Program-made: the position numbers and the translations under genes | Shown here: one piece after another, positions 22,801 to 37,800 of the stretch | Position numbering within the stretch: position 1 is the stretch's first letter | How the letters are laid out: the number at the start of each line of letters is the position of its first letter | The notes under the pieces: generated by a model | Told to the model about the DNA's origin: nothing | Seen by the model: the letters and a program-made list of their open reading frames with translations, nothing else | The model's database searches: none | Assembly: GCF_000003815.2 (NCBI RefSeq) | Contig: NC_049997.1 | Span: 4,486,789 to 4,550,788 of the forward strand | Length of the DNA stretch: 64,000 bases | Direction: 5' to 3' | Source of the DNA: Branchiostoma floridae | Taxonomy: Eukaryota; Chordata; Leptocardii; Amphioxiformes; Branchiostomatidae

Positions 22801-25800
22801 TTGTAAGAAATGCTTTTAGGTAATGGCTTGCTTTTTCAAATGATTTGGTACATAGATTTCATTATTTTGTATATATTGCTGTCAACATCATAAACAGGAA
22901 GGAACATTGCTAAAAGTAAACCATCTTTTGCCACTGTTTTTGTCTGCAATCAAATCAAAGGTGGTGGAAGTGCCGCTGAAATTTGATTAAAGAGGCTTTA
23001 TTGAGAGGTTGGAGAAGCTTTCACCCTGATTGTTGTGGTCCAATTAGAAGCCTGCTTTCTTAATTAGATTAATTCATTACCTAAAGGGACCTTTGCATTT
23101 CCTGTTAACCTAGTTTTTTTTGGGTCGATGAAAATGAAATTTACAGCTTCAACAGGGAGTTAGGTACACAATATGGCTTTTGTTATTTTTTTAAAGTCCA
23201 CTTTGGAGTATTATGTCAATATGAATAGGAACAGTTTATTTTCAAGGAGTTTTGAAACACAATCATCATCTTTAAATGTTCTTGTTCCTCATTGCATTGG
23301 GTAAGCTCATTTGTTGTTTTTCGAAAATCTTACTGGCCATATTTTATTGTTGTATGAAGTGGTAATTTTGGTGCAAATGTTAATGCCCAGTATGTACCTG
23401 CAGTTCCTCTAATCATTACTAGGGGGCACTGCTTGCTGGAGACTGTACCTACCAGAAGAGATCACAAACTTTCCAATCTGAATATTTTGTTAAGGGTCTA
23501 CTTGCTTTTTTTCCGCAAAGTTAGGTAATTTAAAAACTTCAGTTTTACCATTAATTGTAGTCTGCTTGCTCTTATTCAACTTTAAGCATTTTCCCTTAAA
23601 TAAGTAATAAAACGTTATCGGCCACTTTTAATGCTATGTCAGGGCTCGAAATACACTTTTCAGTCAACTTGCACCAGTGCAAGTTAAGCCAAAGGTAACT
23701 TGCACCAAAAGAAACTTACTTGCACAACCCAAAATAGTGAACTGTTAACCCTTTATTCTTCTTCTGAAAATTTGCAAATATATGGGGATACATAAAGACC
23801 ACATGTTTGGATATTTGTCTTCCAAAGCGTATTTTATTTTGGATTTCAAATTGTACAACAAATGTGAATTTAGGCTTAATTTAAGACAATTCAATGTCTA
23901 CAACTTGATAAGATCAATAGATTTCTTCTGGACTCTTCGAGTGACTTCCATCACTATTCTTAACCATCGCTAGAACAACTCAATACAAACACATATAACT
24001 GGAAAATCCAGTTGATCATATCAAAGTCACTAAATTGTATGCAAAATGTATTTACTCATATGCAAATCAAGGTAAGACAACACCATAGGAATTATTAGCA
24101 TTATAGAGATGGAATTGTCTTCAAATTTTGTTTACCTGGATGTCTAACCAAGTTTAGAAATAACAAATTTAGGCTATTTTTTTATTCAGTGTTGTTTTCT
24201 TTTACCTTTCAATGGCAGACAATATTCTTGGTGTGTGTAAGCTTTTTCTAAAGTCAGGTATTAGTGGATAAAAGTAACTTGCACTGGTGCAAGTTTGGTC
24301 CAGACTTACTTGCACCACACCAATTTTACATGCACAAACTTGCATATGCATGTGGTATTTCGAGCCCTGTATGTAGTTATCTATAATTCATTGTTAAGCT
24401 TTATATAGACAAATCTTTCCTACAGTCCAGATTGCCGGAAAGTCACAACAGAGCATTTACAGTGTAGTTATGTTCAAAGTTCATCTATTAGTCAGTCCCT
24501 GAGTACAATGGAACAATCCAATGAAATTGTTCCCAAAACTTTTTCCAAGGACAAGTCAGTTTAACGTCCCTGAATTTAACGCTACTTCACCTTTATCCAA
24601 AGACTAACCTATATCCGTTTGTTTAGAAATAAAACAGCATACGGATATCAAGTCGAGGGATGGTTTTATACTGCAGTATTTTGAAAATATCACAATATGA
24701 AACCACCGTCCGCCGTTGGATATCCCTAAAAAGAAACGTTTTTGAAAACAACAGATATAGGTTAGCCCACTTATAAAGATGAACTACTCTCATGTCCCTA
24801 ATAAACGTACCGGGACGTTTATTTTTTTCCCAGGAAAATTCCACCCGGTACGTTCTTATTTGGGACGGTACGTTTATTATTTTTTTGAAAATTGGGGCTT
24901 TGCTAACCAGGGACAACCGCATAATAAAAAGTTTGAGGTTTTCTGTCCATATGTCCGCGGTATTTTTGCTCAAAATTCACTATTTTTGGCCGAAGCGGCT
25001 CGGATTTCCCCTCCACTGTGACCCAAACACCCTAGCGATTATGTAAAATATCGGTCGATTTCGCTATGAATGTACAAAATAAATGTTATTATTGGGAAAA
25101 TAAGCCGCCACACTGACGTTTTGAAGCACAATTTTTTATATAAACAACTTTTACAGTCTCTATTTACATCGTAAATGAACACACTGATCACATAATTTTA
25201 GCATGTACAGGTACAGTTTATTTCCGACCATGTGGTTCCATGCGCTATCGGCAGCGTCAACGGGGCGGACGAATAATTCCTTCACATAAGAAACAACAAT
25301 TAGAACCTTCTTTCCCTTGTAATGTGAGTTTTGGGGCCGCAAATTCTCCAAAAACAGCAGAAATCCGTCGGTAAAAATAGCTTTAAACTTGAAGAAAAAG
25401 ACCGAAACTAGCACCCTGTTGCGCGGCAGATTCGAATCACTAAAATGAGGCCGTAAACGGGTGAAAATGATTTTATTTCGGTGTAATGATGGGCACAAAA
25501 TGTCATATATATTTTCAGAGTGTTGAATTTCAGAAATAATCATAAAATTTTCTAATTTTAGCGGTTTCTAGTGTCAAAATATAATCTGTAACATATTTAG
25601 TATTTGTGGCCTGAATGCTGGGCTACTTCACAGACGAGCTCTCACAAAAACTTTGTGAACAGTTTGTGTCCATTTTGGGAGTGTTGATGTGTGTTTTAAT
25701 TGATGGTTATGTCTAAAACATATATGGTTGCGTACTTGGAGCTATATTTATAATGATTTTATTGATATGCCAGTAATTTTAAGTAATGTACAAAAATATT

Positions 25801-28800
25801 TATTGATTACTTGCTTCAAGTTCTGAGTAGAAAATTCATGTATCATGTAAATTTTCACTTGTTGAATTTGAAAGCACTGTTGGCCCCCGGTTAGGAGTCT
25901 GTATACCTTTCATTAGAAAATGGAGAAAATATTATAATTTGAATAAGATATCTATAGTTATTCAATATTCATTATTCATACAGCTATATTTAACTGATTT
26001 GGTGATCAGGTATAAGTAAATAAAAATAACCTACCTGCTTATTATCTTCTTTCCCTTGAACAGAAGTATAATGGACACAGTCTACATGTCAATTTGGTCA
26101 TTTTCCGGGGGGTATGTTTATTCCGGGGGTATGTTTATTAGATTTTGAAGATTTGTCCGGGGGGTATGTTTATTCCGGAAGGTATGTTTATTAGGGACAT
26201 GAGAGTAGCGTTACCGTTAAGCATTGCTGGTCCCCTATAGTTTACCGTTAAGTGTTACCAGGATCCCACCATGTGGATACGCCCTGGAAAGTTTCCAATG
26301 CAAACATTTAGGTGGGGGGTTACAATGTATGTCAGCTTGCTACTGTAGCTCCATTTGTGTTCCTGTTTACTCATTAACCAAGGAACCAACTATAACACAG
26401 GTGAAAATACAAAGTCTAGTACAACTTGACGTGTGTGTACATTGTTGTTGGGGATTTTTTTTCCTTCCTTCTACAGTGCTATTCAAATTTGTTCACTGAA
26501 AAGTATTACCTTGGTTTCATTCCTGTATTACTCTTAGTGTTGAGAAATTGTGGTCTAACAGGGCCCCAAAAAGGATGTACAAGGGACAATTCTCCTTCGT
26601 CAACCCAACCTTATATCAAAATGATTTAGGATGAAAGCTTGTTTATTTAGCTTGACAGGATTGGGTAGCAAATTTCGGCATCGGAGGGATAGGTTAGATT
26701 TTTTTGTCCTGAATACCATGGTCAGGTGCTAGGGCCTCTTCTGGATTGGGATAAGTAGTTCTAAGTACAGTTATAAATGCCATCTCCGGACCCCCAGAAA
26801 AACTGTGTGCTAATTGGATATGCGGCCAGAAAAGGTGGGTATTATCTCATTCAAGCTAAGTGTTTAAGTCTGAAATATATGTTTGAGAACTTACAAGTAG
26901 AAACTCTGGATCAAACTGGTTGAAACTATTGATTGAATTTCAGTTCTAGAAAATCATCTAACTGAAATGAAATCTAAGTGGAGTGAAATATAAAATTGAA
27001 AGCCTACAATATTGTACTCTGTTAATATATACTATATGCCAAAGTCATTGGAGAAGTTCTCACTTGTTTGACATATATATATTATCATTATATGCCATAC
27101 AGGGTATATAGTTCAATGCTCTCCTGCTTTTGAAACTTGCATGTACCAATGTATAATGATCTGGCTGACTTTCCCGAGGATGGATTTGGGGCAATGTTTA
27201 TTTTTGAACAGACAGGTGAAGTCTTTTTTTATAACAAAGACGCAAATTTCTGTCTTAGAACAGATGGATAAGTTATGGAGGTAGTCAGCTATACCTGAAC
27301 AACAAAAAATCCAGTCTGCACGATTCAAGCTGTGCATGTTGCAGATCACATTTTTTGAGCCCTTAAACTTAAAGCTGTGCAGTTTAAATTTGCAGATCAG
27401 ATATTTTGAGCCTTGAGTCTCTGTGGATTTCAGCCCTATTGTCCCATATAGACATTACCTAATCATTTTCTACGTAACTGTCTACAAACCCAAGTGGTAT
27501 TTGGGGAAAAACCGTCTACATTGTTCTGGAAAAATTTCACATTGATTTCATTTTCAAATTTTTCCATATTTTAGAGCTTATGAGTAACATTCTTTATTGC
27601 TATACATGTATGTGTGAACATTTCATCAGTTATGAATTAATGTAGTAATTGCACTATAAAAAAGACTGTATACCAGAAGTAAAACAGATTATCTATGAAT
27701 ATGATGATGCAATTTATAGATAGATTCTATAAGCGGTACTTTGCCGGACTATTGTTTTGTAATAGATTCTGAATGAATCAAATATGTAGGAAAGTCTGAT
27801 ATTAGGTGAATATTTTGTTATATTCATGATAATTGAAAAAATTATGATATATTATAGATGAAAATCTTCCATGATGAAAGTGAATATGATGTACCGAACG
27901 TGTCATTCATACTAAAGAAACCTTTTGACGTATGTACACAGTTCCTCATAATACATTTTATATTATACATGTTATCTAAAATTTAAACATGAAATGGCAA
28001 TAAATTACAGAAAACCTTTAACTTCAAGGAGATTCATTTAAACTTACAATATTGTGATTCAAAGAAAATACAAGCCTGTTGGCTTTAACCAAATATTGAA
28101 AGAAATATAATATAATTTTGGGCCCTTAGAAAACATTGAATTTCTTATTAATATTTGCAAAAAGTTGCTTGTTATAAAGACATATGAACCTGCAAAAGTC
28201 CAGCCCCCCCCCCCCCCCCCCAACTCCCATCATACACTTCATTAACAGTTGATAGAAATTGACAGACACATCTGCAGATGGCCCCCCTCCCTCAGGAGCC
28301 TCCTGTTACCGTAGCAACCCACCACATGCATCCATTTTCATTGGCCGGGATATAATTTCATTTTCCTCTGCTCCTCAGTCCATTCACAGATGGCGTAATG
28401 GAATTTTCCCCAAGGAAAAAAAATTACAAATCAAGTATTACCATTCGTGAGGTATTATATAGGATCTAAACGTTGGCTTGTGTTATTTTTTCTCCTTGCT
28501 GTGGTTAGAGTTTGCATACATGCGCATGCCATTGGCATTGCAAATTTCCTCAATTAGCCATCAGCGGCCATTTTTTATGCAGACGGCAGGGCCCATCATT
28601 TTTGCATGCAGGTCGGGTCGTCTGCCGCAATAACAGGCCCCCACATTTCAACACGGCAGCGCGTGACGTACCAATGAGATCACTCGGGCTGATGACGAGT
28701 TCGTTACAACGCGCAGCCAAGATGGAGGACGGAATCTAGATGCGGGGGACCCCTCCCCACCCGATTTTTTCCCGGACAAAAACAGGGCGTGTTCCATGGC

Positions 28801-31800
28801 GGACTATAGCATGTATATACATTTCTACAAGCAGGAACAGTGTGTCACGGTCGCGAAAAGTGGGCAACGCTTTGCCGACGGAGTCATGCAAAATGGGGAC
28901 TATTGCGTTGGTAAGAAGTACACTCCCTATAGCTTTGTCCTGACTCATAACATAGCGTTTATCTCCAGATACTAGATTAATGCAATCCACGTCAATTATT
29001 GCACCAAATGTGCTACGTTAATTCATTAAAATCTGCAATATTTTAGAGCGTTAGCACCTAGATGTGACAGAATATGTCCCAATTGTTACGCAGAGAATTT
29101 GGCATAATGGATTTTCAGGCGTTCCAGGTTTTATCATGTTTCGAGACGGTCCCCTGAGATTGGTTAATTACGTGTTGACCTGCATTTGAATTTTTGGGGT
29201 GATGTTTATGCACGTCTTTTGAAGTGTTGGCTGTATTCGCACAATATGGGTTGTGAGATACAGGGGTGTCAATGTCATTCATTTTTATTCATAACATGTA
29301 ACGTGCATTTTCCTTTGTGCAGTGGGGAGGGGGGCAACAATTTGTTATTGTTTAACACTGTCAGGGAATATAAACTGTGATTTGAACAATAATACATTAT
29401 ATATATACTGTGATAATAATTCCATTTACATTTAACTGTTTTATTTTTATAAAGATCATATAGCTTTTTTTGCTATTGTGATTTCTGTAATGCTATTTTA
29501 GTAATAATATTGTAAATTGTAAATGTATAAAAAATAAAAAAGACAAATCTATATGCTTATTGAAAAGATTTGATACATTATTTCACCTAACACCTAAAAC
29601 TGTATTGTTATCATGTACCTTAATATTCAGATATTGTGATACCAAAATATACAGTAACTATATATCAAGTTGAACACTTCATAACATAGAATATTCTAGA
29701 AATCCATATTTCATATTGGTATATACAAGCATAACATGATGGTCATATTGCTAAAATATCTCATGTCAAGATATTATATGTAAACTGTAACCATAACCAA
29801 AAGCATTATTACTCCAGAATGATGTCTTTAATGTTATTCTCGGCTATAACAAGGTTTTTATGTTGTCTGGCTGGGCGGATAATTTGATAAGTGCTATTTG
29901 ACAAGTTGTTATCAAGACCCAGGGTTTCTGGTACGTAAATTAGGTTCAGGATTTGCTATGTTATTATTATGGATGATTTGTAAATTATGCAGGTGTTTGA
30001 AGACTTAAAAAGACATACATTTTGTTTAGCAGTCTTTTTTTAGAAAAAAAAAAATGCTTATGATAATGAATTATTGCAACAGCCAAATGTTTTTATTGCA
30101 AATTTTTCTCAAAAGTACACTGTATTGTGCAAAATTATGCTTGGCTTCTTTTAGTCAGATTGGATGTTCAGATTTTAGTTTGTTTTTTTTTTCAAGTAAG
30201 ATTTAGAAAATGCAGACCCTCAGCATTTTTGCTCATGATGCATAATCAACATCTAACGCTAGTTCACCTTTATCCATTGGATAACCTAATCGGATCCGTT
30301 GTTTTTCAAAACACCTTAGGCACATCAAGTCTACGGGTGGTAGTTTGAAACTGCATTATACTGAAAACATGCACTTTGAAACCAACGTCTGTCGACATGA
30401 TATCCTCACAGACCCTGTTTTTAAAAGCAACGAATATTTGATACCCAATGGATAAAGGTGAACTAGCGTTACCTTTTATTAGTTTTAAGTAGTCAATTGT
30501 CAAAGATTGTAATTCCAAATTTTGTCCACAAAGTCACAAAAATTATGCAGCAAAATTCCATCCGTTTGAGTTGTTCATTAACTAGTTGCAATTATTAATT
30601 CTATTGACCTTGTACTGTTCGTGCTAGCGTCCAATTATATTGACTTTGAGTGACTCCTGATCAGTGCCAAATCTAGTGCCCATACCTAATGCAATTTGTC
30701 CGTGTTCGCAGTGTTTCATATATTGAAGCTGTTTGATTGAGGTTACTAATAGGTAACTCTAGTTCATCTTTATCCGCAGGGTATTCTATATTCGTTGTGT
30801 TTACCAACACAGTACTAAGGGACATCAACTGGATAGACAGTGGTTTCAACTTGTAATATGTTCAAAATATTGTACTTTGAAACTACCGTCCGTCGACTTC
30901 TTATCCCTAAACCTATTTCTGAAAGCAGTGGATATACATGTAGGTTACCCTGCGGATAAAGGTGAACTATTGTTATCCAGATGATGAGATACACAACATA
31001 CAAATTCAAAGTTACAAAAAATGGGATAGAATTATGAATGAATGAATGAATGAAGAAGTGACTGTGTTTATAACGTCTACTAGACTTGAATACAGCTGCT
31101 TAATGAAATTTATAATCAATCACAGTTACAGTAACTGGTCCAGCTACTCTAGCTTTTGGTATCATACTCTGAAGATTTATGTTGAGTTTTTATGATTCCA
31201 ATTGCTGAGTCTCAGCATTAGTCATACCAAGTTTAAGAAGAGTGACTAAGAGTAAGATGTTGGCCGTCTGTACATGAACATGAACATGTATGACTGTGGC
31301 CGAGTATATCAGCCAGTTTATTGATTCCTGGGGTTCTCGGAATCCAGTCGCTCAGTAGGTCATAAAAACACATCTGTTAGCATGATGGCCTGCTGCAAGT
31401 AGGGATGCGTACCTAAACCCACGTTTAGGTACAGGTCCGGATTCGAATCCAGAGGTTTAGGTACAGGTCCGGACCTAATGAATCCGGACGTAAATGCATG
31501 GCATTGAATATTATATCATAATACTATATTATAATATGTTATAACGGCAAAACAGTGTATTAAAAAGGATAGAATCATAATTGAACCGATAAAAACGTGT
31601 TTATTATGGTAGACACATGATGCAACAAAAATTTGACCCTTGTTGTTTTTCCCTCACTGGGGCTCAGAGACTGCTATGGTGATTTCACAGTAATTTTATC
31701 TGTCAAAGTGGCCATCCTCTGACCTGTTATCCTGCCTGGCTTGCACTAATTAGATACAGGTCCAGTACCGGTACACCAGGGTTCCGGTAATTTTGTACCT

Positions 31801-34800
31801 GTACCTAATTGATTGTACCGGTACTGTATCGGTACCGGTACACATCCCTAGCTGCAAGTACAAACTATTACGCATCAAGGGAAGAAAATTCTGTTAGATT
31901 TTTGCAAGTTGTTAACCAGTCCTTTTTATGATATTAGTCTTGATGAAGTCAAAATTATTATTGCCTTTAAAGGCAATTCACCTTTGTTTATCATCGGGTA
32001 CCATATACAAAACGTATGCATTGTATGCATTGTTTTAAAAAAACGGTATTTAGAGATACCAGGTTGATGGACAATGGTTTCAAATTGCAGTGTTTTGAAA
32101 ATAATTTGCAATTTACATGTAAAACCAATGTCCTCTGATTTGATATCCCAAAATACTGCTTTTTAAAACAAAGGATATAAGTTATACCCCGCAGGTAAAG
32201 TTAAGGTGAACAAGCATTACATCATGTATTGTAATTTATGGTTCTTAAGTTGATATCATGAAATATTATTGATCCTTGGTTCAATTTATTATAAATATGA
32301 GATAAGCATATAGGCATGTATGTACAAATGTAAAATCAAATTGTTCTCGGATTAAAAAAAAAAGATATCATTTTATATTTAATTAGTACTGGTGTATGCT
32401 CTGTGCACTCAGTTTTGGTGCACTGTATATACATGTAAGTTATATTCAAGTTGTCATGATGTCTGCTTGGTAGTCTGTGTGGATTGTGGTAATCCTCCGA
32501 CTTGTTTTTCTGTATAAAACCTGGCATATTTCCAGAAAACAATTTCAAATCCCTGCCTATAGGATGACTGTCTCAGGCCAGTAAATGTTGGAGCTTGTCC
32601 AACATTTTAACAACCCGAGTGTCTAGATTTGTGGTCATAGTTTGAGAGTGAACAAAAAGGGAAAACAAGATGTCTAAGATATGTTAGAATTTTTTTTCCT
32701 ATAGTCATAGGCTGCTTAATTTTCATATATTATATGATTGTCCAGTTGCTAACTATTATTTGGCATATAGTAAATGTATTATAATAGTCATTACTAGAAT
32801 CAGGAATATTGAGAGTCTTTTTTTACTCTTGACATTTCAGTGTCAGTCTGTCACCTTCTTCAGGGCGATTCGGACTGGTTCATGTTGTTTTTAGGGAGTC
32901 TCATCAGCTCAATCTGTGACTGTCATACATGGTAATGCAATGTGTTAAGACTTAAGTTAGAATACTTTAAGGAGTAAACTAGAAATCTTGAGGTTTTGAT
33001 TTAAAGTGAAGTAGGGTCTTCTTCTCTGGATAGTTTTAAAGAACACTTGCAGATAGATGTGCGAAAGCTAGGCGTGACGGGTCGTTCTGTGTATATTTTT
33101 ATAACCAACTGCTGCCACCGCGACGCGTGCCTGCGAAGCTGGTGTGTTACGCCAAAGGGCGGTTATACTCTGGCTATGTAGATACAGATACAGACAATGT
33201 ATAAATGTTATTTTCGCCTTTCTTGTCCAGGATTTGAGGGAATCGCGCCGCCATCATCAGACCAGCTGTATCCTGAAGTACCGGAACCCTCACCGGCCGG
33301 AACTCCGGGGGAGGTCCCGCAACCTGCCACGCCTAACGATGTACAGGTGAGATCAACACACCTGTATTCATACACACCTGTTCTCAACACACCTGTATTC
33401 ATACACACCTAAATTACTCAACACACCTGTACTCAACACACCTGTATTCATACACACCTAAATTTCTCAACACTCCTGTACTCATACACACCTGTACTCA
33501 ACACACCTGCACTCAACACACCTGTACTCAACACGCCTGCACTCAACACACCTGTACTCAACACACCTGTTCTCAACACACCTGTACTCAACACACCTGT
33601 ACTCAACACACCTGTTCTCAACACACCTGTACTCAATACACCTGTACTCAACACACCTGTACTCAACACACCTGTTCTCAACACACCTGTACTCAACACA
33701 CCTGTACTCAACACACCTGTACTCAACACACCTGTTCTCAACGCACCTGTTCTCAACACACCGGTACTCAACACACCGGTACTCAACACACCTGTACTCA
33801 CCACACCTGCATTAAACACACCTGTACTCAACACACCTGCATTATTTAAACACACCTATTCTCAGCATACAGTTTACATGCACATAACACACCTGTTCTC
33901 AACACACCTACACACAAGACACCTGCTGGTAAACACATTATGCTTCATATTTTGCATACCCTTGTTTTGAACTTTAATAACACTCAAACTGTTCATTTTG
34001 TAACTTTATCATCAAAACATTAAATCTGAAGATTTATGGGAACTGCTTTGTGTTTTGCCTGCCTTTGATATTTAAAAAAAAAAGTGTATTTTCTTTTATT
34101 AATTAACTTTTTTGCTAAATGTCTGTGTATTTTTGAAAATATACGTTTGTCGGTGATGTCAAATTGTCAATTGGTTCTAAACAGTTGTTGTGTTTTTTAT
34201 ATTTTGTTGATTGTGCTGTGCTTATGCTGTAAGTTGATGACATATACATGAAATTATACAATGACATGTGGTTTTACTTGTAAATTGACAAACGAAAAAA
34301 AAATTATTAACCACCAAGCCGCTAAGGCCACACCACTTTTATTCTTGGTTCAAAGTTTGTCATGAATTCTTGGTCAAAACATTTCTTTGCAAATGCATAT
34401 TCACAGTAGAGAAGTAACCCAAAAAACTGCAAAATTAAAATCACAATGAAAGTTTCAAGGTTTTCAGTATTTTGAGAAGAATCCAAAAACCAAGAAATTG
34501 AATTGGTGTGTCCTTAAATTAGTGTGAAAATGGCCTTTTTTTCAGCTCACGATTCACTACTTCCTACGCCGAGCCCATTCCGAACCCCTGCACGACCAGC
34601 CGCCCCCGTTCCTACCCGTACTCCGTCGATTCGACCAGGTCAAAGTTCGTGCCCTCCAGGCAACGCCAATTTATTTTCACGGTTCTTGAAAATTTCAAAG
34701 TAGGAGAAAAAAAAAATCAAGATTTCATGAAATATTTCAAGTTTTTGTAAAAATATTAAGTGTCTTGACAGAATGTTTCCAAACTATGTCCATTTTACAA

Positions 34801-37800
34801 ATTATATTGCAGCTCTACTACTGGTTACATGCCATGCTATAGGATTCCTGACTTAAGTCATTCAGAAAACTTCACTTCCTGCCAGTTTTGCAAAGAAATT
34901 TGGGTGCTAGTCAGCTCAACTTTTGCATCCTGCCAGTTTCTGATACTAAAAAAAAACTTTGCCTGAAATTGGATTTTGATCATTCAATTTTCTTGCAGTG
35001 CATGAATCTGTTTTGTTTGATCCTTTAGTTTGGCATTTGTTTTAAAATTTGAGAACCAAAAATTTAAATTGGTGTGGCTGATCACCCGATAGGACTTTTC
35101 AATACTAATACTGGTTGTGGTTCTTTTCAGCCTTTTTTTAACATTGACGTTTTTACAAGAAAGTTTATGACTGAAACATTTGGTAATTTTCTGACACAGG
35201 TTACAGGAATATAAACATTTTCAGCTAACATATTTTCAATAACTACATTTTTTTTACAGGTTTTTATCTTGCAACAAAAGATGTGTTACACATCTTATAC
35301 AATGAGTTCACTAATACAAGTTACATTGCTTTTAATACTAACATGTTGTTAACCTTCCACTAACTCATAATTACAAGGTGGACATTCCCGCGTATAACCC
35401 AAACGATGACCCCGGAGCGAGCCCGGTACCGATGCGTAAAAAGAGTGTTCGGTTTTCGGAATCTGAGGATGCAGAGGTGCGTTTAACAGGCCCTCAACGA
35501 TGAGTGACTTGATAATAAACTTTATAATTATGGTGTAACTCTGTCTTTGGTAAACAAAAAAAGAATGTACCAAATGGATGAGAATGCAGAACTATTGATT
35601 GAATTATGCATGCCCCCCTCCCCCTTCTCTTTTTTAGGCCTTCCGTCCACTAGATGGCAATTGCTGATGAGTGACTGATAAAGTGAACAAAATTGGACTT
35701 TTGGTACCATTCAGTTGATTTCATAAAAGTCAGATATGGGTCAAGGTTTAAAAGTATGATCTAAAAGACAGCAAAATATGCAAAACATTTTAAAAAGATA
35801 TGAAATTTATTGAGGAGCAATTTTTTGTCTCTCATTGGCCACAGTATGATCACACTCACACTGCCTCCTAGTGGAGAGGCACGGTATTACATTCACTGAG
35901 CATGGTAAATTCTGGGATCCAGCATGTTAAACCACTTTTGTTATATACAGTCAAACCTGCCCGAGCGACCACCTCTTCTCAGCGACCACCTGGCCATTTC
36001 GACCGCTTTTTCTCGGTCCCGATTTATTTTCCCATTGACGTAAGCATTAAGTGACCTTTTCTCAACGACCACCTGGCCAACGCGACCGCGACCGGCCCAA
36101 ATTGGGACCTATAACGACCGCATCATTTTCAAGATTGAGGTTTTCATCGATTTTTGATGATAATTAGCGCGATTTTGTGCCAAAATCGGCCAGTTTGCGT
36201 CGGATTTTGGGGTTAAAATTTACAGTTTACAGTGTGCGTGTTGTATTTGACATTAAAGACCTCGCCTCTTTGCGTGCTTGCAGTGTGCTTGCTATTTGCT
36301 ATTAAACACAACGGCAACCATTTATACAAAAAAATGTACTTTGCATCGGGCGTGTTTTGAGTCGATACTCTTCTCAGCGACCACCTGTCCAAATCGACCG
36401 CTTTTTTCCGTTCCCCCGGGTGGTCGTCTTGGGCAGGTTTGACTGTATTTCCTGTTAATTGTCTTTGTTAAACTTTTTCATTTTTCCATTTTACTTTGAT
36501 TTCGTTCTTGACTACACATTTTCAATTTCATTTTGATTTCCAGGTAATTTCCAGCTCAACATTTTTATTTCATATTAGATTTATTTTGAAAATTCTCTTT
36601 TCTGTACAGCTTCAGACTGAGCATGTTTAATGATAGTTTTTTTTCCAGTATTTGCATGTTAGTAACTTACTCAATTTGACTTGCCATGATTCCTTATGAA
36701 TGTGTTTTTTTTGTATTGTTGACAATTAATAACTTTTAATTGCAGTAAATCTGTTACTTGCTGTCCTACAAATTACTTTGATAAACTGTCAACTGTCATA
36801 AACTTACTGTCTTGTTTCCCCAAATCTCACAGGTCTGAGTTCTATTATGAATTGCAGTTCTGCTTACTATAGATTTCTGCTTTTGTTTAGAAACCTGTTC
36901 AAAGTCTAATAGTACAAAAAAATAACTTTAGTTCTTATTCAAGGTTGCATGTCATTAATGACTGTTTTCTTCCTTGTGATTGCCAAATCTAACTTGCATG
37001 CAGTCGGGTTTTATTGTATCTCACACAGTCACCGAAGAACTAGTATTCATTGAACCATTGAAATGAAATATGAAAATAATTCTGAATACAGTCAAACATC
37101 TGTTAGTGGTCATGTGAGTATAGCAGCAACCTGGCCATAGTGGCCACTTTTCTTGGTCAAGGGACTGACCAAATTCGACCACTCTTGGACCGGTGACCAC
37201 TATAGAGAATAAGTCGTTAGCTCAGTTCCAACCGAGATAATAAAAACATTAATATTGAATACCAGGTCAAACTTTTAGAATCATTATTATTATACTTTAA
37301 TTCAGATTTAAACTGACTTGTAATGAGATACAATAACACCTGGCATACATCTGTTTTAATCATTTTCTAATCTGCGCTGTATGATAATCAAAAACTCTCT
37401 ACCTTTAGATGAGGGACAACGATTCTCCCAACTTAAATATCCCGGACGATAGCGCCGAACGGCTTTCGGACACTAGCACTGCTGGAGATGACCAATCAGA
37501 ACGAAAGTTGCTGGCTGGTCAAAAGGTTGGGATACAAGGAAAAAGTTCTTTCTCCGAACTAACATCTCTTTCTTCACCTAACACAAAACTAGAAGAATTA
37601 TTTGTTTCGTATTGGAAACTATTTCATCACTACAAAGTGATTCTTTTTGCAAATTGTAAAATGCACTGAAAGAAATTCTCAAAAAATACAAGAAAAACCA
37701 AAATATTCTAAAATTGTTCTATATGTTTATTGTTTGAAATTTGTTGAAAATGTTTCTGTGTGTCAATGGTTACCATAAAGAAACAAATAGTTCTTTGCTT

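Noticed and set aside
25160-25543. 127-residue minus-strand frame inside the nested TA element, as a transposase
   Set aside because: No DDE-type or DNA-binding motif recognised; too short.
33448-33855. Minus-strand 135-residue GVLST repeat protein
   Set aside because: Produced by the 15-base minisatellite period on the strand opposite the gene.
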